Assembly (NCBI GenBank): GCA_041650795.1
Contig: JBAZKK010000007.1
Location: 1-41,734 of the forward strand
Source: JBAZKK01 sp041650795
Lineage (GTDB): Bacteria; Omnitrophota; Gorgyraeia; Gygaellales; Profunditerraquicolaceae
Direction of reading: 5' to 3'
DNA length: 41,734 nucleotides
Program-made: the position numbers and the translations under genes
Shown here: positions 30,233 to 39,693 of the stretch, in pieces
Position numbering within the stretch: the first letter of the stretch is position 1
Layout: every line of letters begins with the position of its first letter
Notes under the pieces: model-generated
What the model saw: only the letters and a program-made list of their open reading frames with translations
Databases searched by the model: none
Told to the model about the DNA's origin: nothing

Positions 30233-31102
30233 ATGAAGATTTACATCAACGGGAAGTTGTATGAGAAGGATGACGCCAGGATATCGGTATTTGACCACGG
30301 CTTTTTATACGGGGACGGCGTCTTTGAGGGTATCAGGGTCTATGAGCGCCTTATCTTTAAGGCCTGGGAACATATCGAGCGCCTCTATGAGTCTGCGCAC
30401 AGTATCATGCTTAAAATCCCGATGTCCAAGGACCAGGTCGCCCAGGCAATGGTCAGGACCCTTAAGGAGAACAAATTAGAGAACTCCTATGTGCGTTTGA
30501 TTGTCAGCCGCGGAGAGGGGGATCTCGGGCTTGACCCGCGCAAGTGCAAGGGCAAGGAGACCGTAGTTATCATTGCGGACAGGATTATGCTTTACCCGGA
30601 GAAACTTTACCGCGAGGGCATGGATATAATTACGGTAGCTACTGCCAGGAACGCCCACGAGGCGCTCAATCCGCAGATAAAGTCCCTGAATTACCTTAAC
30701 AACATTATGGCCAAGATCGAGGCCAATAATTCGGGGTATGAAGAGGCGCTGATGCTTAATGATCAGGGTTACGTTGCGGAATGCACCGGAGATAACATCT
30801 TTATTATCAGCAAGGGGGAACTTTATACCCCGCCGGAATGCATGGGAGCGCTTCGGGGCGTCACGCGCGATACGGTGCTTGAGATTGCCAAGAAATTGGG
30901 GATTAAGGTGCACGAGCATGTATTTACGCGCCATGAGCTCTACATTTCCGATGAGTGTTTCCTGACCGGCACGGCAGCCGAGATCATCCCTGTGGTCAGG
31001 GTAGACGGCCGCCTGATCGGCAATGGAAAGCCCGGCAGGATTACGCTGGCGCTTATGAAAAAATTCAAGGAGGCAACCCGCAAAGAAGGGTTGAGGTATT
31101 AG
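30233..31102 (+). CDS. ilvE: Branched-chain amino acid aminotransferase (class IV)
   Basis: A 289-residue fold-type IV PLP enzyme. 'VFDHGFLYGDGVFEGIRVYE' (about residues 18-37) is the N-terminal substrate motif. The PLP lysine lies in 'NPQIKSLNYLNNIMAKIEA' (about residue 148). 'ECTGDNIFI' and 'LTGTAAEIIPVVRVDG' are the glycine-rich loop and phosphate-binding end. It transfers amino groups to and from Leu, Ile and Val; D-amino acid or aminodeoxychorismate activity is less likely. The SD GGGAGGGTAAGGG precedes the ATG, 4 nt after lolD. mcsA follows with no gap. Confidence 0.88.
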   Translation: MKIYINGKLYEKDDARISVFDHGFLYGDGVFEGIRVYERLIFKAWEHIERLYESAHSIMLKIPMSKDQVAQAMVRTLKENKLENSYVRLIVSRGEGDLGLDPRKCKGKETVVIIADRIMLYPEKLYREGMDIITVATARNAHEALNPQIKSLNYLNNIMAKIEANNSGYEEALMLNDQGYVAECTGDNIFIISKGELYTPPECMGALRGVTRDTVLEIAKKLGIKVHEHVFTRHELYISDECFLTGTAAEIIPVVRVDGRLIGNGKPGRITLALMKKFKEATRKEGLRY

Positions 31103-31639
31103 ATGCTTTGCGATATCTGCGGCAAAAACCAGGCTACGGTGCATTTGACCGAGATTATTGACGAACAAATGACGGAGCTCCATCTTTGCGAGGAGTGCGC
31201 CCATAAGAAGAGCGCCCAGATGGAACAGCAGTTTGGGTTAAGCGACCTCCTGGCGGGGATGGCGGAGTTTGAAAAACCCGCCCTCCAGAAGGAAGGGTTG
31301 ACGCTCAAGTGCCCTAATTGCGGTCTTACTTACGCAGACTTCCGCAAGATCGGCAGGCTCGGTTGCGGAGACTGTTATGCCGCTTTCAGCAAATACCTGA
31401 TTCCGCTTTTAAAAAGGATTCACGGCGCGACCCAGCATATCGGGAAGTCTCCGCTTGGGATTGTCAAGCCGCAGAAAAAGAAAGAGAAGGTTTCCGATGT
31501 TGCTGCCTTGAAGGAGAAACTGCAGCGCGCCATTGAAAGCGAGGCCTTTGAAGAGGCGGCCAGGCTGCGCGACCAGATACGCGAGCTGGAGAGAGAACAG
31601 CCGTTGGCTGATAAGGGGGACAAGAGTGCAGCTGAATGA
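31103..31639 (+). CDS. mcsA: McsA, activator of the arginine kinase McsB
   Basis: A 178-residue zinc-binding protein. Two zinc ribbons are visible: 'MLCDICGKNQATVHLTEI' with 'LHLCEECAH', and 'KCPNCGLTYADF' with 'LGCGDCYAAF'. The C-terminal UVR motif 'AIESEAFEEAARLRDQIREL' (about residues 143-162) is normal for McsA. McsA stimulates McsB, which marks proteins with phospho-arginine for ClpCP. In Firmicutes this gene follows ctsR; here ilvE lies in that place and ctsR is not seen. It overlaps mcsB by 14 nt. Confidence 0.92.
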   Translation: MLCDICGKNQATVHLTEIIDEQMTELHLCEECAHKKSAQMEQQFGLSDLLAGMAEFEKPALQKEGLTLKCPNCGLTYADFRKIGRLGCGDCYAAFSKYLIPLLKRIHGATQHIGKSPLGIVKPQKKKEKVSDVAALKEKLQRAIESEAFEEAARLRDQIRELEREQPLADKGDKSAAE

Positions 31640-32675
31640 GCTTTTGAAGAATACAAGCGAGTGGCTTAAGGGCAGCGGCCCTAATTCCGATATTGTCATA
31701 TCCAGCCGCATCCGGCTGGCGCGTAATCTCCATAAGGTGCCGTTTCCGCACTGGGCTAACAAAAAGCAAAGCCAGGAGGTCTTAGAGAATGTTGAGGAAG
31801 CCGTATCCAAGGTCGATTATCTCAAGAACACTTCGGTATTAGAGTTGATTAGCCTTGATGCGCTGGATATACAGTTCCTGGTGGAAAGGCACCTGATGTC
31901 TCACGAGCATGCCCAGAAGAAGGAGGGCAAGGCGGTGGTTGTTGACGATAAGGAGATTATTTCCATTATGGTCAACGAGGAGGACCATCTTAGAATCCAG
32001 GTGATGCAGTCCGGTTTTAATCTTTTTGAGGCGTGGGATATTATTAATACTATCGACGACGCCCTTTCCAAGGAGGTGCGTTTTGCGTTTTCCCCCGATT
32101 TAGGGTACCTTACTGCATGCCCTACCAACACCGGTACCGGCATGCGCGGGTCAGTGATGCTGCACCTGCCGGCCCTGGTGATGTCCAACCAGATCAGCCG
32201 GGTATTGGCTGCGATATCGAAGCTGAGCTTTACCAGCCGCGGCCTATACGGCGAAGGCACCCAGGCCAGCGGCAATTTCTTTCAGATCTCCAACCAGGTA
32301 TCTTTAGGCATCAGCGAAGGAGACATCCTGGAGAATCTAAACGGGCTCATCCGCCAGATTATCGAACAAGAGAATCAGGCGCGGCAGTCTTTGCTTTCGC
32401 GCAGCCGTGCGTTCCTGGAGGACCGCATCAGCCGCAGTTTCGGGATACTCAAGAACGCGCGGATAATCTCAAGCCAGGAGACCATAGAGTTGCTTTCGAT
32501 GGTCAGGTTGGGACTGGACCTGGGGATGCTTAAGGATATCGACCGCCGCAGCTTAAACGAACTCTTTATTATCACGCAGCCGGCGCACCTGCAGAAGATT
32601 GAGAACAACAAGTTATCCGCCCAGGAACGCGATATCAAGCGGGCGGAGATTATCCGTAATAAACTGAAGCTTTAA
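31626..32675 (+). CDS. mcsB: Protein-arginine kinase McsB
   Basis: A 349-residue phosphagen-kinase-like enzyme using the GTG at 31626, with a GGGGG run about 8 nt upstream. The frame is open further upstream, but those residues are antisense-like to mcsA and not family-like. 'SSRIRLARNLHKVPFPHW' (about residues 25-42) is the ATP-binding N-terminus, and the reactive Cys is in 'TACPTNTGTGMRGSVMLHLP'. It phosphorylates arginines to target proteins to the ClpC protease. Its stop precedes clpC by 20 nt. Confidence 0.93.
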   Translation: MQLNELLKNTSEWLKGSGPNSDIVISSRIRLARNLHKVPFPHWANKKQSQEVLENVEEAVSKVDYLKNTSVLELISLDALDIQFLVERHLMSHEHAQKKEGKAVVVDDKEIISIMVNEEDHLRIQVMQSGFNLFEAWDIINTIDDALSKEVRFAFSPDLGYLTACPTNTGTGMRGSVMLHLPALVMSNQISRVLAAISKLSFTSRGLYGEGTQASGNFFQISNQVSLGISEGDILENLNGLIRQIIEQENQARQSLLSRSRAFLEDRISRSFGILKNARIISSQETIELLSMVRLGLDLGMLKDIDRRSLNELFIITQPAHLQKIENNKLSAQERDIKRAEIIRNKLKL

Positions 32676-32695
32676 TATCACGATGAGGAGGACAG

Positions 32696-35110
32696 ATGTT
32701 TAACAGGTTTACAGAGAGGGCCAGAAAAGTCGTCATTTTAGCCAAGGAGGAGGCGCGGCGCTTCAATCACGATTACATCGGAACCGAGCATATCCTTTTG
32801 GGGTTAATCCGCGAGGGGGAAGGCGTGGCCGCCACGGTATTGCAGAAGATGGGGGTTTCCTTAGAGAAGATACGGTTGGAGATTGAGAAATTAGTGCAGC
32901 CCGGCCCCAGCACCCAGATTATCGGGGATATACCGTTTACCCCGCGCGCCAAGAAGGCGCTGGAATTGGCAGCAGAAGAGGCGCGTTCGCTGGGGCATAA
33001 TTATATCGGCACCGAGCATCTCCTTTTAGGGTTAATCCGCGAAGGGGAAGGCGTGGCCTCGCAGGTTCTTCTTAACCTCGGGATGGACCTGAATACCGTC
33101 AGGAACGAGGTAATGGAATTATTAGGTTCGGCAGTGCCGGAATTAGGCACAGGCACTCCTGCCAAGACCAAGACCCCGGCGTTGGACGCCTTCGGAAGGG
33201 ACCTAACTTTTCTGGCCAAGGAGAATAAGCTGGATCCGGTAATCGACCGGTGCAACGAAATCGAGCGCGTGATACAGATCTTAAGCCGCCGCACCAAAAA
33301 TAATCCCGTTTTGTTGGGTGAGGCCGGAGTAGGCAAGACCGCAATCGTTGAAGGATTGGCTCAGGCTATTGTCAACGGCAATGTCCCGGAGGTTCTGCGC
33401 AACAAACGGTTAGTAGTGCTGGACCTGGCATTGATGGTTGCGGGCACCAAATACCGCGGCCAGTTCGAAGAGCGCATCAAGGCGGTGATGGAAGAGATCA
33501 AGCGCTCCCAGGATGTGATTATCTTTATCGATGAGTTACATACTTTGGTTGGCGCAGGAGCGGCAGAGGGGGCCATTGACGCCTCTAACATCTTAAAGCC
33601 GGCCCTATCGCGCGGTGAAATCCAGTGCATCGGCGCTACCACCCTTGACGAATACCGCAAATACATCGAGAAGGATGCGGCGCTGGAGAGAAGATTTCAG
33701 ACCATTATGGTGGAGCCGCCCTCGGTTGACCAGACCATTGATATACTTAAAGGCCTGCGCGATAAGTACGAGGCGCACCACCGGGTGAGTTTTACCGACG
33801 GCGCCCTTGAGGCGGCAGCTAAATTATCCGACCGCTACATCTCCGGCAGGTTTCTTCCGGACAAGGCCATTGACCTTATCGACGAGACCGGCTCGCGCGC
33901 CAGGCTCAACGTCCTGATCGTGCCTCCGGATATTAAAAAGCTGGAAGAGAAGGTCGAGTCTCTAAGAAAGGAGAAGGAGGCTTACATCAAATCCCAGGAT
34001 TTCGAGAAAGCCGCATCGCTTCGCGACCAGGAACGCCAGGCGCGCCAGGAATTAGAGCAGCTCAACCGCGAATGGACCCAGGCCAAGGATAAGATGCGTC
34101 CTGAGGTGACCGAGGAGGATATCGCCAAGATCGTGGCGCAGTGGACGGGCATACCGATTTTCAGATTGGAAGAGAAGGAAGGGGAGAAGCTTTTAAAGAT
34201 CGAGGAGGAGTTGCACAAGCGCGTGGTCGGTCAGAACGAGGCGATTGACGCCATTGCCCATGCGGTGCGCAGGTCGCGCGCCGGCATCAAAGATCCCCGC
34301 CGCCCGATCGGTTCATTTATATTCCTGGGGCCCACGGGGGTTGGTAAGACCCTTTTGGCGCGCGCCCTGGCAGAGTTCATGTTCGGGGACGAGGACGCGC
34401 TTCTGCAGCTGGATATGTCCGAATATATGGAGAAGTTTAACGTCTCGCGCCTGGTAGGTGCTCCTCCCGGTTATGTCGGATACGAGGAGGGGGGGCAGCT
34501 TACGGAAAAGGTGCGTCGCCGGCCCTATTCGGTGATACTGCTAGATGAGATAGAGAAGGCCCATCCCGATGTCTTTAACCTGCTATTGCAGGTTTTTGAG
34601 GACGGACGCCTAACGGATAGCTTCGGCAGAAAGGTTGATTTTAGAAACAGCATCGTGATTATGACCTCCAATGTCGGCGCGGAGCTCATCCGCAAGAGCA
34701 GTTCGCTCGGTTTTAAGGCCCAGAAGGAAGAAGTTACCTACCAGGACATGAAGGATAAACTGATGGAGGAGGTCAAGCGCACCTTTAAGCCTGAGTTCTT
34801 GAACCGCGTAGACGATATCATCGTGTTCAGGCCGCTCGTTAAGGAAGACCTCGAGCGCATCATCGATATCGAGATAGGTTATGTCTCGGAGAGGTTAAAA
34901 GAGCAGGGCATTATCCTTGAGGTAAGCAGCGAAGCCAAGGAGCTCTTGATCGAGAAAGGGTTTGACCCCGTATTCGGAGCCCGGCCCTTAAAGAGGGTAA
35001 TCCAACGTTACCTGGAGGACCCGCTGGCGTCGGATATCATCTCCAAGAAATTCAAGCCTAACGCCGCGGTAAAGATCATGCGTAAGAACGAGGAGCTTAT
35101 CTTCGAATGA
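32696..35110 (+). CDS. clpC: ClpC AAA+ unfoldase
   Basis: An 804-residue Hsp100 protein. The N-domain has two Clp repeats (residues about 1-140; 'YIGTEHILLGLIREGEGVA' and its second copy). The first AAA domain has Walker A 'GEAGVGKT' at 208-215. A UVR coiled-coil motif ('SQDFEKAASLRDQERQ') sits near 425-440 as in ClpC. The second AAA domain has 'GPTGVGKT' near 545 and ends in 'LSSEAKELL'-type helices. It unfolds proteins for ClpP; McsA/McsB supply the phospho-arginine tag. It overlaps the mlaE start by 4 nt. Confidence 0.96.
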   Translation: MFNRFTERARKVVILAKEEARRFNHDYIGTEHILLGLIREGEGVAATVLQKMGVSLEKIRLEIEKLVQPGPSTQIIGDIPFTPRAKKALELAAEEARSLGHNYIGTEHLLLGLIREGEGVASQVLLNLGMDLNTVRNEVMELLGSAVPELGTGTPAKTKTPALDAFGRDLTFLAKENKLDPVIDRCNEIERVIQILSRRTKNNPVLLGEAGVGKTAIVEGLAQAIVNGNVPEVLRNKRLVVLDLALMVAGTKYRGQFEERIKAVMEEIKRSQDVIIFIDELHTLVGAGAAEGAIDASNILKPALSRGEIQCIGATTLDEYRKYIEKDAALERRFQTIMVEPPSVDQTIDILKGLRDKYEAHHRVSFTDGALEAAAKLSDRYISGRFLPDKAIDLIDETGSRARLNVLIVPPDIKKLEEKVESLRKEKEAYIKSQDFEKAASLRDQERQARQELEQLNREWTQAKDKMRPEVTEEDIAKIVAQWTGIPIFRLEEKEGEKLLKIEEELHKRVVGQNEAIDAIAHAVRRSRAGIKDPRRPIGSFIFLGPTGVGKTLLARALAEFMFGDEDALLQLDMSEYMEKFNVSRLVGAPPGYVGYEEGGQLTEKVRRRPYSVILLDEIEKAHPDVFNLLLQVFEDGRLTDSFGRKVDFRNSIVIMTSNVGAELIRKSSSLGFKAQKEEVTYQDMKDKLMEEVKRTFKPEFLNRVDDIIVFRPLVKEDLERIIDIEIGYVSERLKEQGIILEVSSEAKELLIEKGFDPVFGARPLKRVIQRYLEDPLASDIISKKFKPNAAVKIMRKNEELIFE

Positions 35111-35895
35111 TACTGGAGAGATTTTTTACGAATTTCGGCAGGAAGGTAATTTCCTTTTTCTATTTCTTCGGTGGGTTAAGCAACCTCGCTGGCCAGACCA
35201 TTTACTGGACATTCGCGCCTCCTTACAAAAAAGAACGCATACTCGAGCAGGCCAAGAAGACCGGATATGATAGCCTTCCGATCATCAGCCTGATAGGGCT
35301 CTTTATCGGGATGATACTCGCCCTGCAGACCGCGGTGCTGATGCAGCGGCTGGGTTCGGAGATGTATATTGCCAGCATCGTCGCCCTTTCTCTGGTAAGG
35401 GAGTTGGGGCCGGTGATCACGTCCCTGGTGGTGGCAGGCAGGGTGGGCGCTTCCATCACCGCCGAGATAGGCTCGATGCAGGTAACCGAACAGATAGACG
35501 CCCTGGAGGCATTTGCTACCAATCCCATCAAGTACTTGGTGGTGCCGCGTTTCCTGGCCTTGACGCTGATGCTGCCTATCCTGACGCTTTACGCCAATAT
35601 CGTAGGTATATTCGGAGGCTACGCTATCTGCGTCTACCGTATGGGTATTTCTTCCAGCATGTACCTTAAGATTACCACTGAGTCCTTATGGTATAAGGAC
35701 CTCTTTAGCGGCCTTATCAAGACCGTGTTTTTTGGAATGATTATAGCATTAGTAAGCTGCTACGAAGGATTTAACGTTGAGGGAGGAGCCGAGGGGGTCG
35801 GCAAGGCCACCCGGCAGGCAGTAGTGGCTTCTTTTATATTGATTATCGCCGCAGACTGTCTGTTTACGGCCTTCTTTTATTTTATCTTTCCTTAA
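35107..35895 (+). CDS. mlaE: MlaE-like ABC transporter permease
   Basis: A 262-residue membrane protein of the MlaE family (PF02405), with about five helices. 'SLVRELGPVITSLVVAGRVG' and 'TAEIGSMQVTEQIDALEAF' (about residues 97-140) are the family signatures. With MlaF and MlaD it forms the inner-membrane complex that moves phospholipid between the membranes. The start overlaps clpC by 4 nt. MlaF follows after 9 nt. MlaB and MlaC are not in this block. Confidence 0.93.
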   Translation: MILERFFTNFGRKVISFFYFFGGLSNLAGQTIYWTFAPPYKKERILEQAKKTGYDSLPIISLIGLFIGMILALQTAVLMQRLGSEMYIASIVALSLVRELGPVITSLVVAGRVGASITAEIGSMQVTEQIDALEAFATNPIKYLVVPRFLALTLMLPILTLYANIVGIFGGYAICVYRMGISSSMYLKITTESLWYKDLFSGLIKTVFFGMIIALVSCYEGFNVEGGAEGVGKATRQAVVASFILIIAADCLFTAFFYFIFP

Positions 35896-35904
35896 AAAGA
35901 AACT

Positions 35905-36720
35905 ATGATAGAGATAGTAGATCTTTGCAAGAGTTTTAATAAGCTCAAGGTTTTAAACAGGGCCAGCCTTACCATCCCCGAAGGCAAGACCTATGTCATT
36001 ATCGGTCGTTCCGGATGCGGAAAGAGCGTTTTGTTAAAGCACATCGAGGGTATATTAAAGCCCGACAGCGGAAAGGTAATTATCAACGGCAGGGATATCG
36101 CCGCCATGAGCGAAAAGGAACTCAATGCCTTGCGCCTCAGGATGGGGCTGGTATTCCAGGGGGGCGCGCTTTTTGATTCCTTGACCGTAGGGGAAAACGT
36201 AGGGTTTGGGTTGATTGAACATCAACATCTTCAAGATTGCGAATTATGGGAGAGGGTGGAGGAGGCCTTGAGCATGGTGGGTCTCTCGGGAATAGAGAAT
36301 ATCATGCCGTCGGAATTAAGCGGCGGGATGAAGAAGCGCGTATCACTGGCGCGGGCGCTCTGCATAAAGCCCCAGATTATCCTCTACGACGAGCCGACCA
36401 CCGGGGTTGACCCCATCACCGCAGACAGCATCAACGAGCTTATCAAGGAGTTGCACGATAAATTAAAGGTGATCTCCATCGTGGTTACCCACGACATGAA
36501 GAGCGCCTATAAGATTGCCGACAGGGTGGCGATGCTTTATCAGGGCAGGATTATCGCCGAGGGTACCCCCGAGGAAATCCAAAACAGCAATCATCCCGTA
36601 GTGCACCAGTTTGTTAACGGCTTTGCCCAGGGTCCGATTACCGAGACCCTGGAGCTGCCTACTGTCAGAGATAAAACCCAGAGACTGGAGTGTCCCAAGA
36701 TAACCCACGCGGAGGAATAA
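35905..36720 (+). CDS. mlaF: MlaF-like ABC transporter ATPase
   Basis: A 271-residue ABC ATPase. Walker A is 'GRSGCGKSVLLKH', the signature is 'LSGGMKKRVSLARAL' and Walker B is 'IILYDEPTTGVDP'; the 'GGMKKR' form and 'DPI' following are typical of Mla/Mce ATPases. It drives the MlaE permease. The C-terminal tail of about 30 residues is slightly long. mlaD follows after 1 nt. Confidence 0.93.
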   Translation: MIEIVDLCKSFNKLKVLNRASLTIPEGKTYVIIGRSGCGKSVLLKHIEGILKPDSGKVIINGRDIAAMSEKELNALRLRMGLVFQGGALFDSLTVGENVGFGLIEHQHLQDCELWERVEEALSMVGLSGIENIMPSELSGGMKKRVSLARALCIKPQIILYDEPTTGVDPITADSINELIKELHDKLKVISIVVTHDMKSAYKIADRVAMLYQGRIIAEGTPEEIQNSNHPVVHQFVNGFAQGPITETLELPTVRDKTQRLECPKITHAEE

Positions 36721-36721
36721 G

Positions 36722-37324
36722 ATGATATTCGGAAGATCTAAGATGGAATTGAAGGTAGGTGTCTTTGTTTTTATAGGTCTGGTAATTTTAATGGTGTTTA
36801 TTCTTTCCATAGGAGGGTTTAAGACCTGGTCCTCCGGGTACAAGGTGAAGTTTATTTTTAATTTCATAAACGGCGTCAAACTCGGTGCGCCGGTAAGGTT
36901 TTCCGGCGTAGATGTAGGGCAGGTGAAGTCCATAAGTTTTATCAAGTCCCAGGACGGACACGCCAAGGTAGAGATAACAGCCTGGGTAAAAGACGAGATA
37001 GATATTCCCATTGATTCCACTATCTGGGTTAATACGCTGGGCCTGTTGGGCGAGAAATACATCGAGATACTGCCTGGCGAGGACACCGAGAGGTTCCTGG
37101 AGGCGGGTCAGGCCATGGCCGGCAACGACCCCGTGCCGATGCATTACCTGGAAAAGATGACCAAGAGCATACTGGACCAGGTTAATGATGCCCTTTCCGC
37201 AATCAAGAGCGAAAGGGGGACCGTAGGTAAGCTTATTTACGATGATACCGTTTACAATAACTTAGAGGCGATGAGCAGCGACCTGCGCAAGCATCCCTGG
37301 AAGTTATTCTGGAAGAGCAAATAG
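36722..37324 (+). CDS. mlaD: MlaD-like MCE-domain protein
   Basis: A 200-residue protein. One N-terminal membrane helix (about residues 10-32) is followed by an MCE domain (PF02470) at about 38-120: 'YKVKFIFNFINGVKLGAPVRFSGVDVGQV' type sequence with 'VNTLGLLGEKYIEI'. A C-terminal alpha-helical stretch is short. MCE proteins ring the lipid channel in the periplasm. A single MCE domain with a short tail matches MlaD. It is the last Mla gene here; radA follows after 3 nt. Confidence 0.9.
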   Translation: MIFGRSKMELKVGVFVFIGLVILMVFILSIGGFKTWSSGYKVKFIFNFINGVKLGAPVRFSGVDVGQVKSISFIKSQDGHAKVEITAWVKDEIDIPIDSTIWVNTLGLLGEKYIEILPGEDTERFLEAGQAMAGNDPVPMHYLEKMTKSILDQVNDALSAIKSERGTVGKLIYDDTVYNNLEAMSSDLRKHPWKLFWKSK

Positions 37325-37327
37325 CTT

Positions 37328-38704
37328 ATGGGCGTTAAGACCAAAACCGTATTTACCTGTCAAAGCTGCGGTTATCAATCACCGAAATGGCTGGGGAGGT
37401 GTCCGGACTGCGACCATTGGAATTCATTCGTAGAGGAGGATTACTCCGTGCCTTCCAGGAAAGGCAAGGAGAGAGCCGCCATTTACAAGGATGAGCCGGT
37501 TCTGCTTAAAGACGTTGAGTTTAAAGAAGACAACCGCATCAAGACAGGGATATCGGAGCTCGACCGCGTTTTAGGCGGAGGCATTGTTCCGGGTTCGGTA
37601 GTTTTGATAGGCGGAGACCCCGGGATAGGAAAGTCTACCATTTCACTTCAGGTCTCCAACCAGCTTACGAAGCAGGGGTTGTCCGTTCTTTACGTAAGCG
37701 GCGAGGAATCGGTAGCGCAGACCAAGCTCCGGGCGAGGCGCCTCGGCGCGGGCAATGACGGCGAGCTTTATATCGTAAATCAAACGGACCTTTCTTTAAT
37801 CGTCGAATACGTAAACAAGATTAAGCCGGCTGCGGTAGTGATAGATTCCATCCAGGTGATTTTTGAGCCGGGCATCAGTTCTTCGCCCGGCAGCGTCAGC
37901 CAGGTCAGGGAATGCGCCGGTATCCTTACGCAGCTGGCCAAGACCAGCGCCACCCCGGTATTCATTATCGGCCACGTTACCAAGGAAGGCACGCTTGCCG
38001 GGCCGCGCGTCCTGGAGCACATCGTGGATACCGTGCTTTATTTTGAAGGGGACAGGTTCTCTATCTACCGGATGCTTAGGGCAGTCAAGAACAGGTTCGG
38101 CTCTACCAACGAGATAGGGGTTTTCCAGATGGAGGCAAGCGGCTTGAAAGAAGTGGATAACCCCTCGGAGATATTTTTATCCGAGCGCTCCAGGGATACT
38201 TCCGGTTCAGTGGTGGTGCCGATAATAGAAGGAAGCCGCCCCTTATTAGTTGAGATACAGGCCCTGGCCAGCAAGACCAATTTCGGGTATGCACGCAGGC
38301 GCGCCCAGGGGTTTGATTACAACCGCCTTGCGCTGTTGGTGGCAGTGTTGGAGAAGAGGATGGGGCTGGCGCTTGAGGCGGAGGATATATTTGTTAATGT
38401 GGTAGGGGGCATTGAGGTGGATGATCCTGCCGCGGACCTGGCAGTAGCGGCAGCAGTGGCCTCGGCGTTCCAGGAGAAGGCAGTGGCAAGCGATATGATA
38501 TTATTGGGGGAGGTGGGCTTAGGAGGCGAAATCCGCAGTGTCTCGCAGATTAACCTGCGGATAAACGAGGCAGAGAAGCTTGGTTTTCGCCACTGCATAC
38601 TCCCCAGGAATAACTACCGTGATATAGGCAGCAGAAAGGGTGTGATGGAATTAACCCCGGCCTCGCGTCTGGCGGAGGCCCTGGAATTCGCCTTAAGGAG
38701 GTAA
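37328..38704 (+). CDS. radA: DNA repair protein RadA (Sms)
   Basis: A 458-residue protein. A four-Cys zinc finger is at residues 11-28 (C11, C14, C25, C28). Walker A is 'GGDPGIGKST' near residue 95. The RadA-specific motif 'KNRFGSTNEIG' and a C-terminal Lon-like domain with 'NVVGGIEVDDPAADLAVA' follow. It helps branch migration in recombination. In Firmicutes it follows clpC directly and is followed by disA; here the Mla genes come between, and disA is absent. Confidence 0.95.
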   Translation: MGVKTKTVFTCQSCGYQSPKWLGRCPDCDHWNSFVEEDYSVPSRKGKERAAIYKDEPVLLKDVEFKEDNRIKTGISELDRVLGGGIVPGSVVLIGGDPGIGKSTISLQVSNQLTKQGLSVLYVSGEESVAQTKLRARRLGAGNDGELYIVNQTDLSLIVEYVNKIKPAAVVIDSIQVIFEPGISSSPGSVSQVRECAGILTQLAKTSATPVFIIGHVTKEGTLAGPRVLEHIVDTVLYFEGDRFSIYRMLRAVKNRFGSTNEIGVFQMEASGLKEVDNPSEIFLSERSRDTSGSVVVPIIEGSRPLLVEIQALASKTNFGYARRRAQGFDYNRLALLVAVLEKRMGLALEAEDIFVNVVGGIEVDDPAADLAVAAAVASAFQEKAVASDMILLGEVGLGGEIRSVSQINLRINEAEKLGFRHCILPRNNYRDIGSRKGVMELTPASRLAEALEFALRR

Positions 38705-38705
38705 C

Positions 38706-39689
38706 ATGGTTCTCATATTATTGCGTTTTCTTTTTCTTATTACCGCTACGGTTATCGGTTATAGCATGTTGGAGTCTTACCCGCAGCTAGGTTTATGGGG
38801 GGCATTGGTAGGATTCGTCTGCGGCGTCATCCTTATCCTCCTGGAGCTGGGGGTGCATAAGATTTCGCTGAGAGGGCTCTCCAGCGGCGTATTCGGCCTT
38901 ATCCTGGGTCTGATTATGTCTAAACTGGTGGCGGACGCCCTGACGCTTTTCTCCATACCCGTGTCCCAAATGAACAATATCAGGACGATCATGACCCTGG
39001 TTTTTTGTTACCTGGGTATGGTGATTGCACTGCGCGGCAAGGATGAGTTCAATATCATTATCCCTTACATCAGGCTGCGCCGCCAGGACCAGCTCGCCGA
39101 GGTCTCTGTCCTGGATACCAGCGTTATTATTGACGGCAGGATACTTGATATCTGCAAAACCAAATTCCTGGAAGGCAAGATTGTCATACCCCGTTTCGTC
39201 TTAAAGGAATTGCAGCAGATCGCCGATTCCACCGACCCTATCAAGAGGCAGCGCGGCAGAAGGGGTCTGGAGATCCTGCATACCCTGCAGTCCCAACCCG
39301 GTATTGACATCGCCCTTAATGAAGAGGAATTCGCCGATACCCCGGAGGTTGACGCTAAGCTCGTGAAGCTCGCGAAGCTCCTGGAATCCAAGGTTCTCAC
39401 CGTGGATTTTAACCTTAACCGCGTGGCGACCTTGCAGGGGGTGAAGGTCTTAAACATCAACGAACTGGCCAATGCCTTAAAGCCCGTGGTTTTCCCGGGA
39501 GAGGTGCTGGAGGTTAAGCTTATCAAGGAAGGCAAGGAGCATAACCAGGCAGTGGGTTATCTTGAGGACGGGACCATGATTGTGGTAGAGGAGGCGCGGC
39601 GCTTTATAAACCATGAGGTCAAGGCAGTGGTGACTTCCGTCCTGCAGACTCCGGCAGGCAGGATGATCTTTACAAAATTGGCAAGGTAA
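38706..39689 (+). CDS. PIN-TRAM membrane protein (YacL-like)
   Basis: A 327-residue protein. Four N-terminal membrane helices cover about residues 1-110. A PIN nuclease domain follows with 'VLDTSVIIDGRI' (about residue 134 on), 'IPRFVLKELQQIAD', 'RQRGRRGLEIL' and 'VLTVDFNLNRVA'. A TRAM domain ends the protein ('EVLEVKLIKEGKEHNQAVGY', about 263-282). This matches YacL of Bacillus, which lies in the same gene order. The PIN domain suggests RNA cleavage, but the target is unknown. ispD follows after 4 nt. Confidence 0.9.
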   Translation: MVLILLRFLFLITATVIGYSMLESYPQLGLWGALVGFVCGVILILLELGVHKISLRGLSSGVFGLILGLIMSKLVADALTLFSIPVSQMNNIRTIMTLVFCYLGMVIALRGKDEFNIIIPYIRLRRQDQLAEVSVLDTSVIIDGRILDICKTKFLEGKIVIPRFVLKELQQIADSTDPIKRQRGRRGLEILHTLQSQPGIDIALNEEEFADTPEVDAKLVKLAKLLESKVLTVDFNLNRVATLQGVKVLNINELANALKPVVFPGEVLEVKLIKEGKEHNQAVGYLEDGTMIVVEEARRFINHEVKAVVTSVLQTPAGRMIFTKLAR

Positions 39690-39693
39690 TATT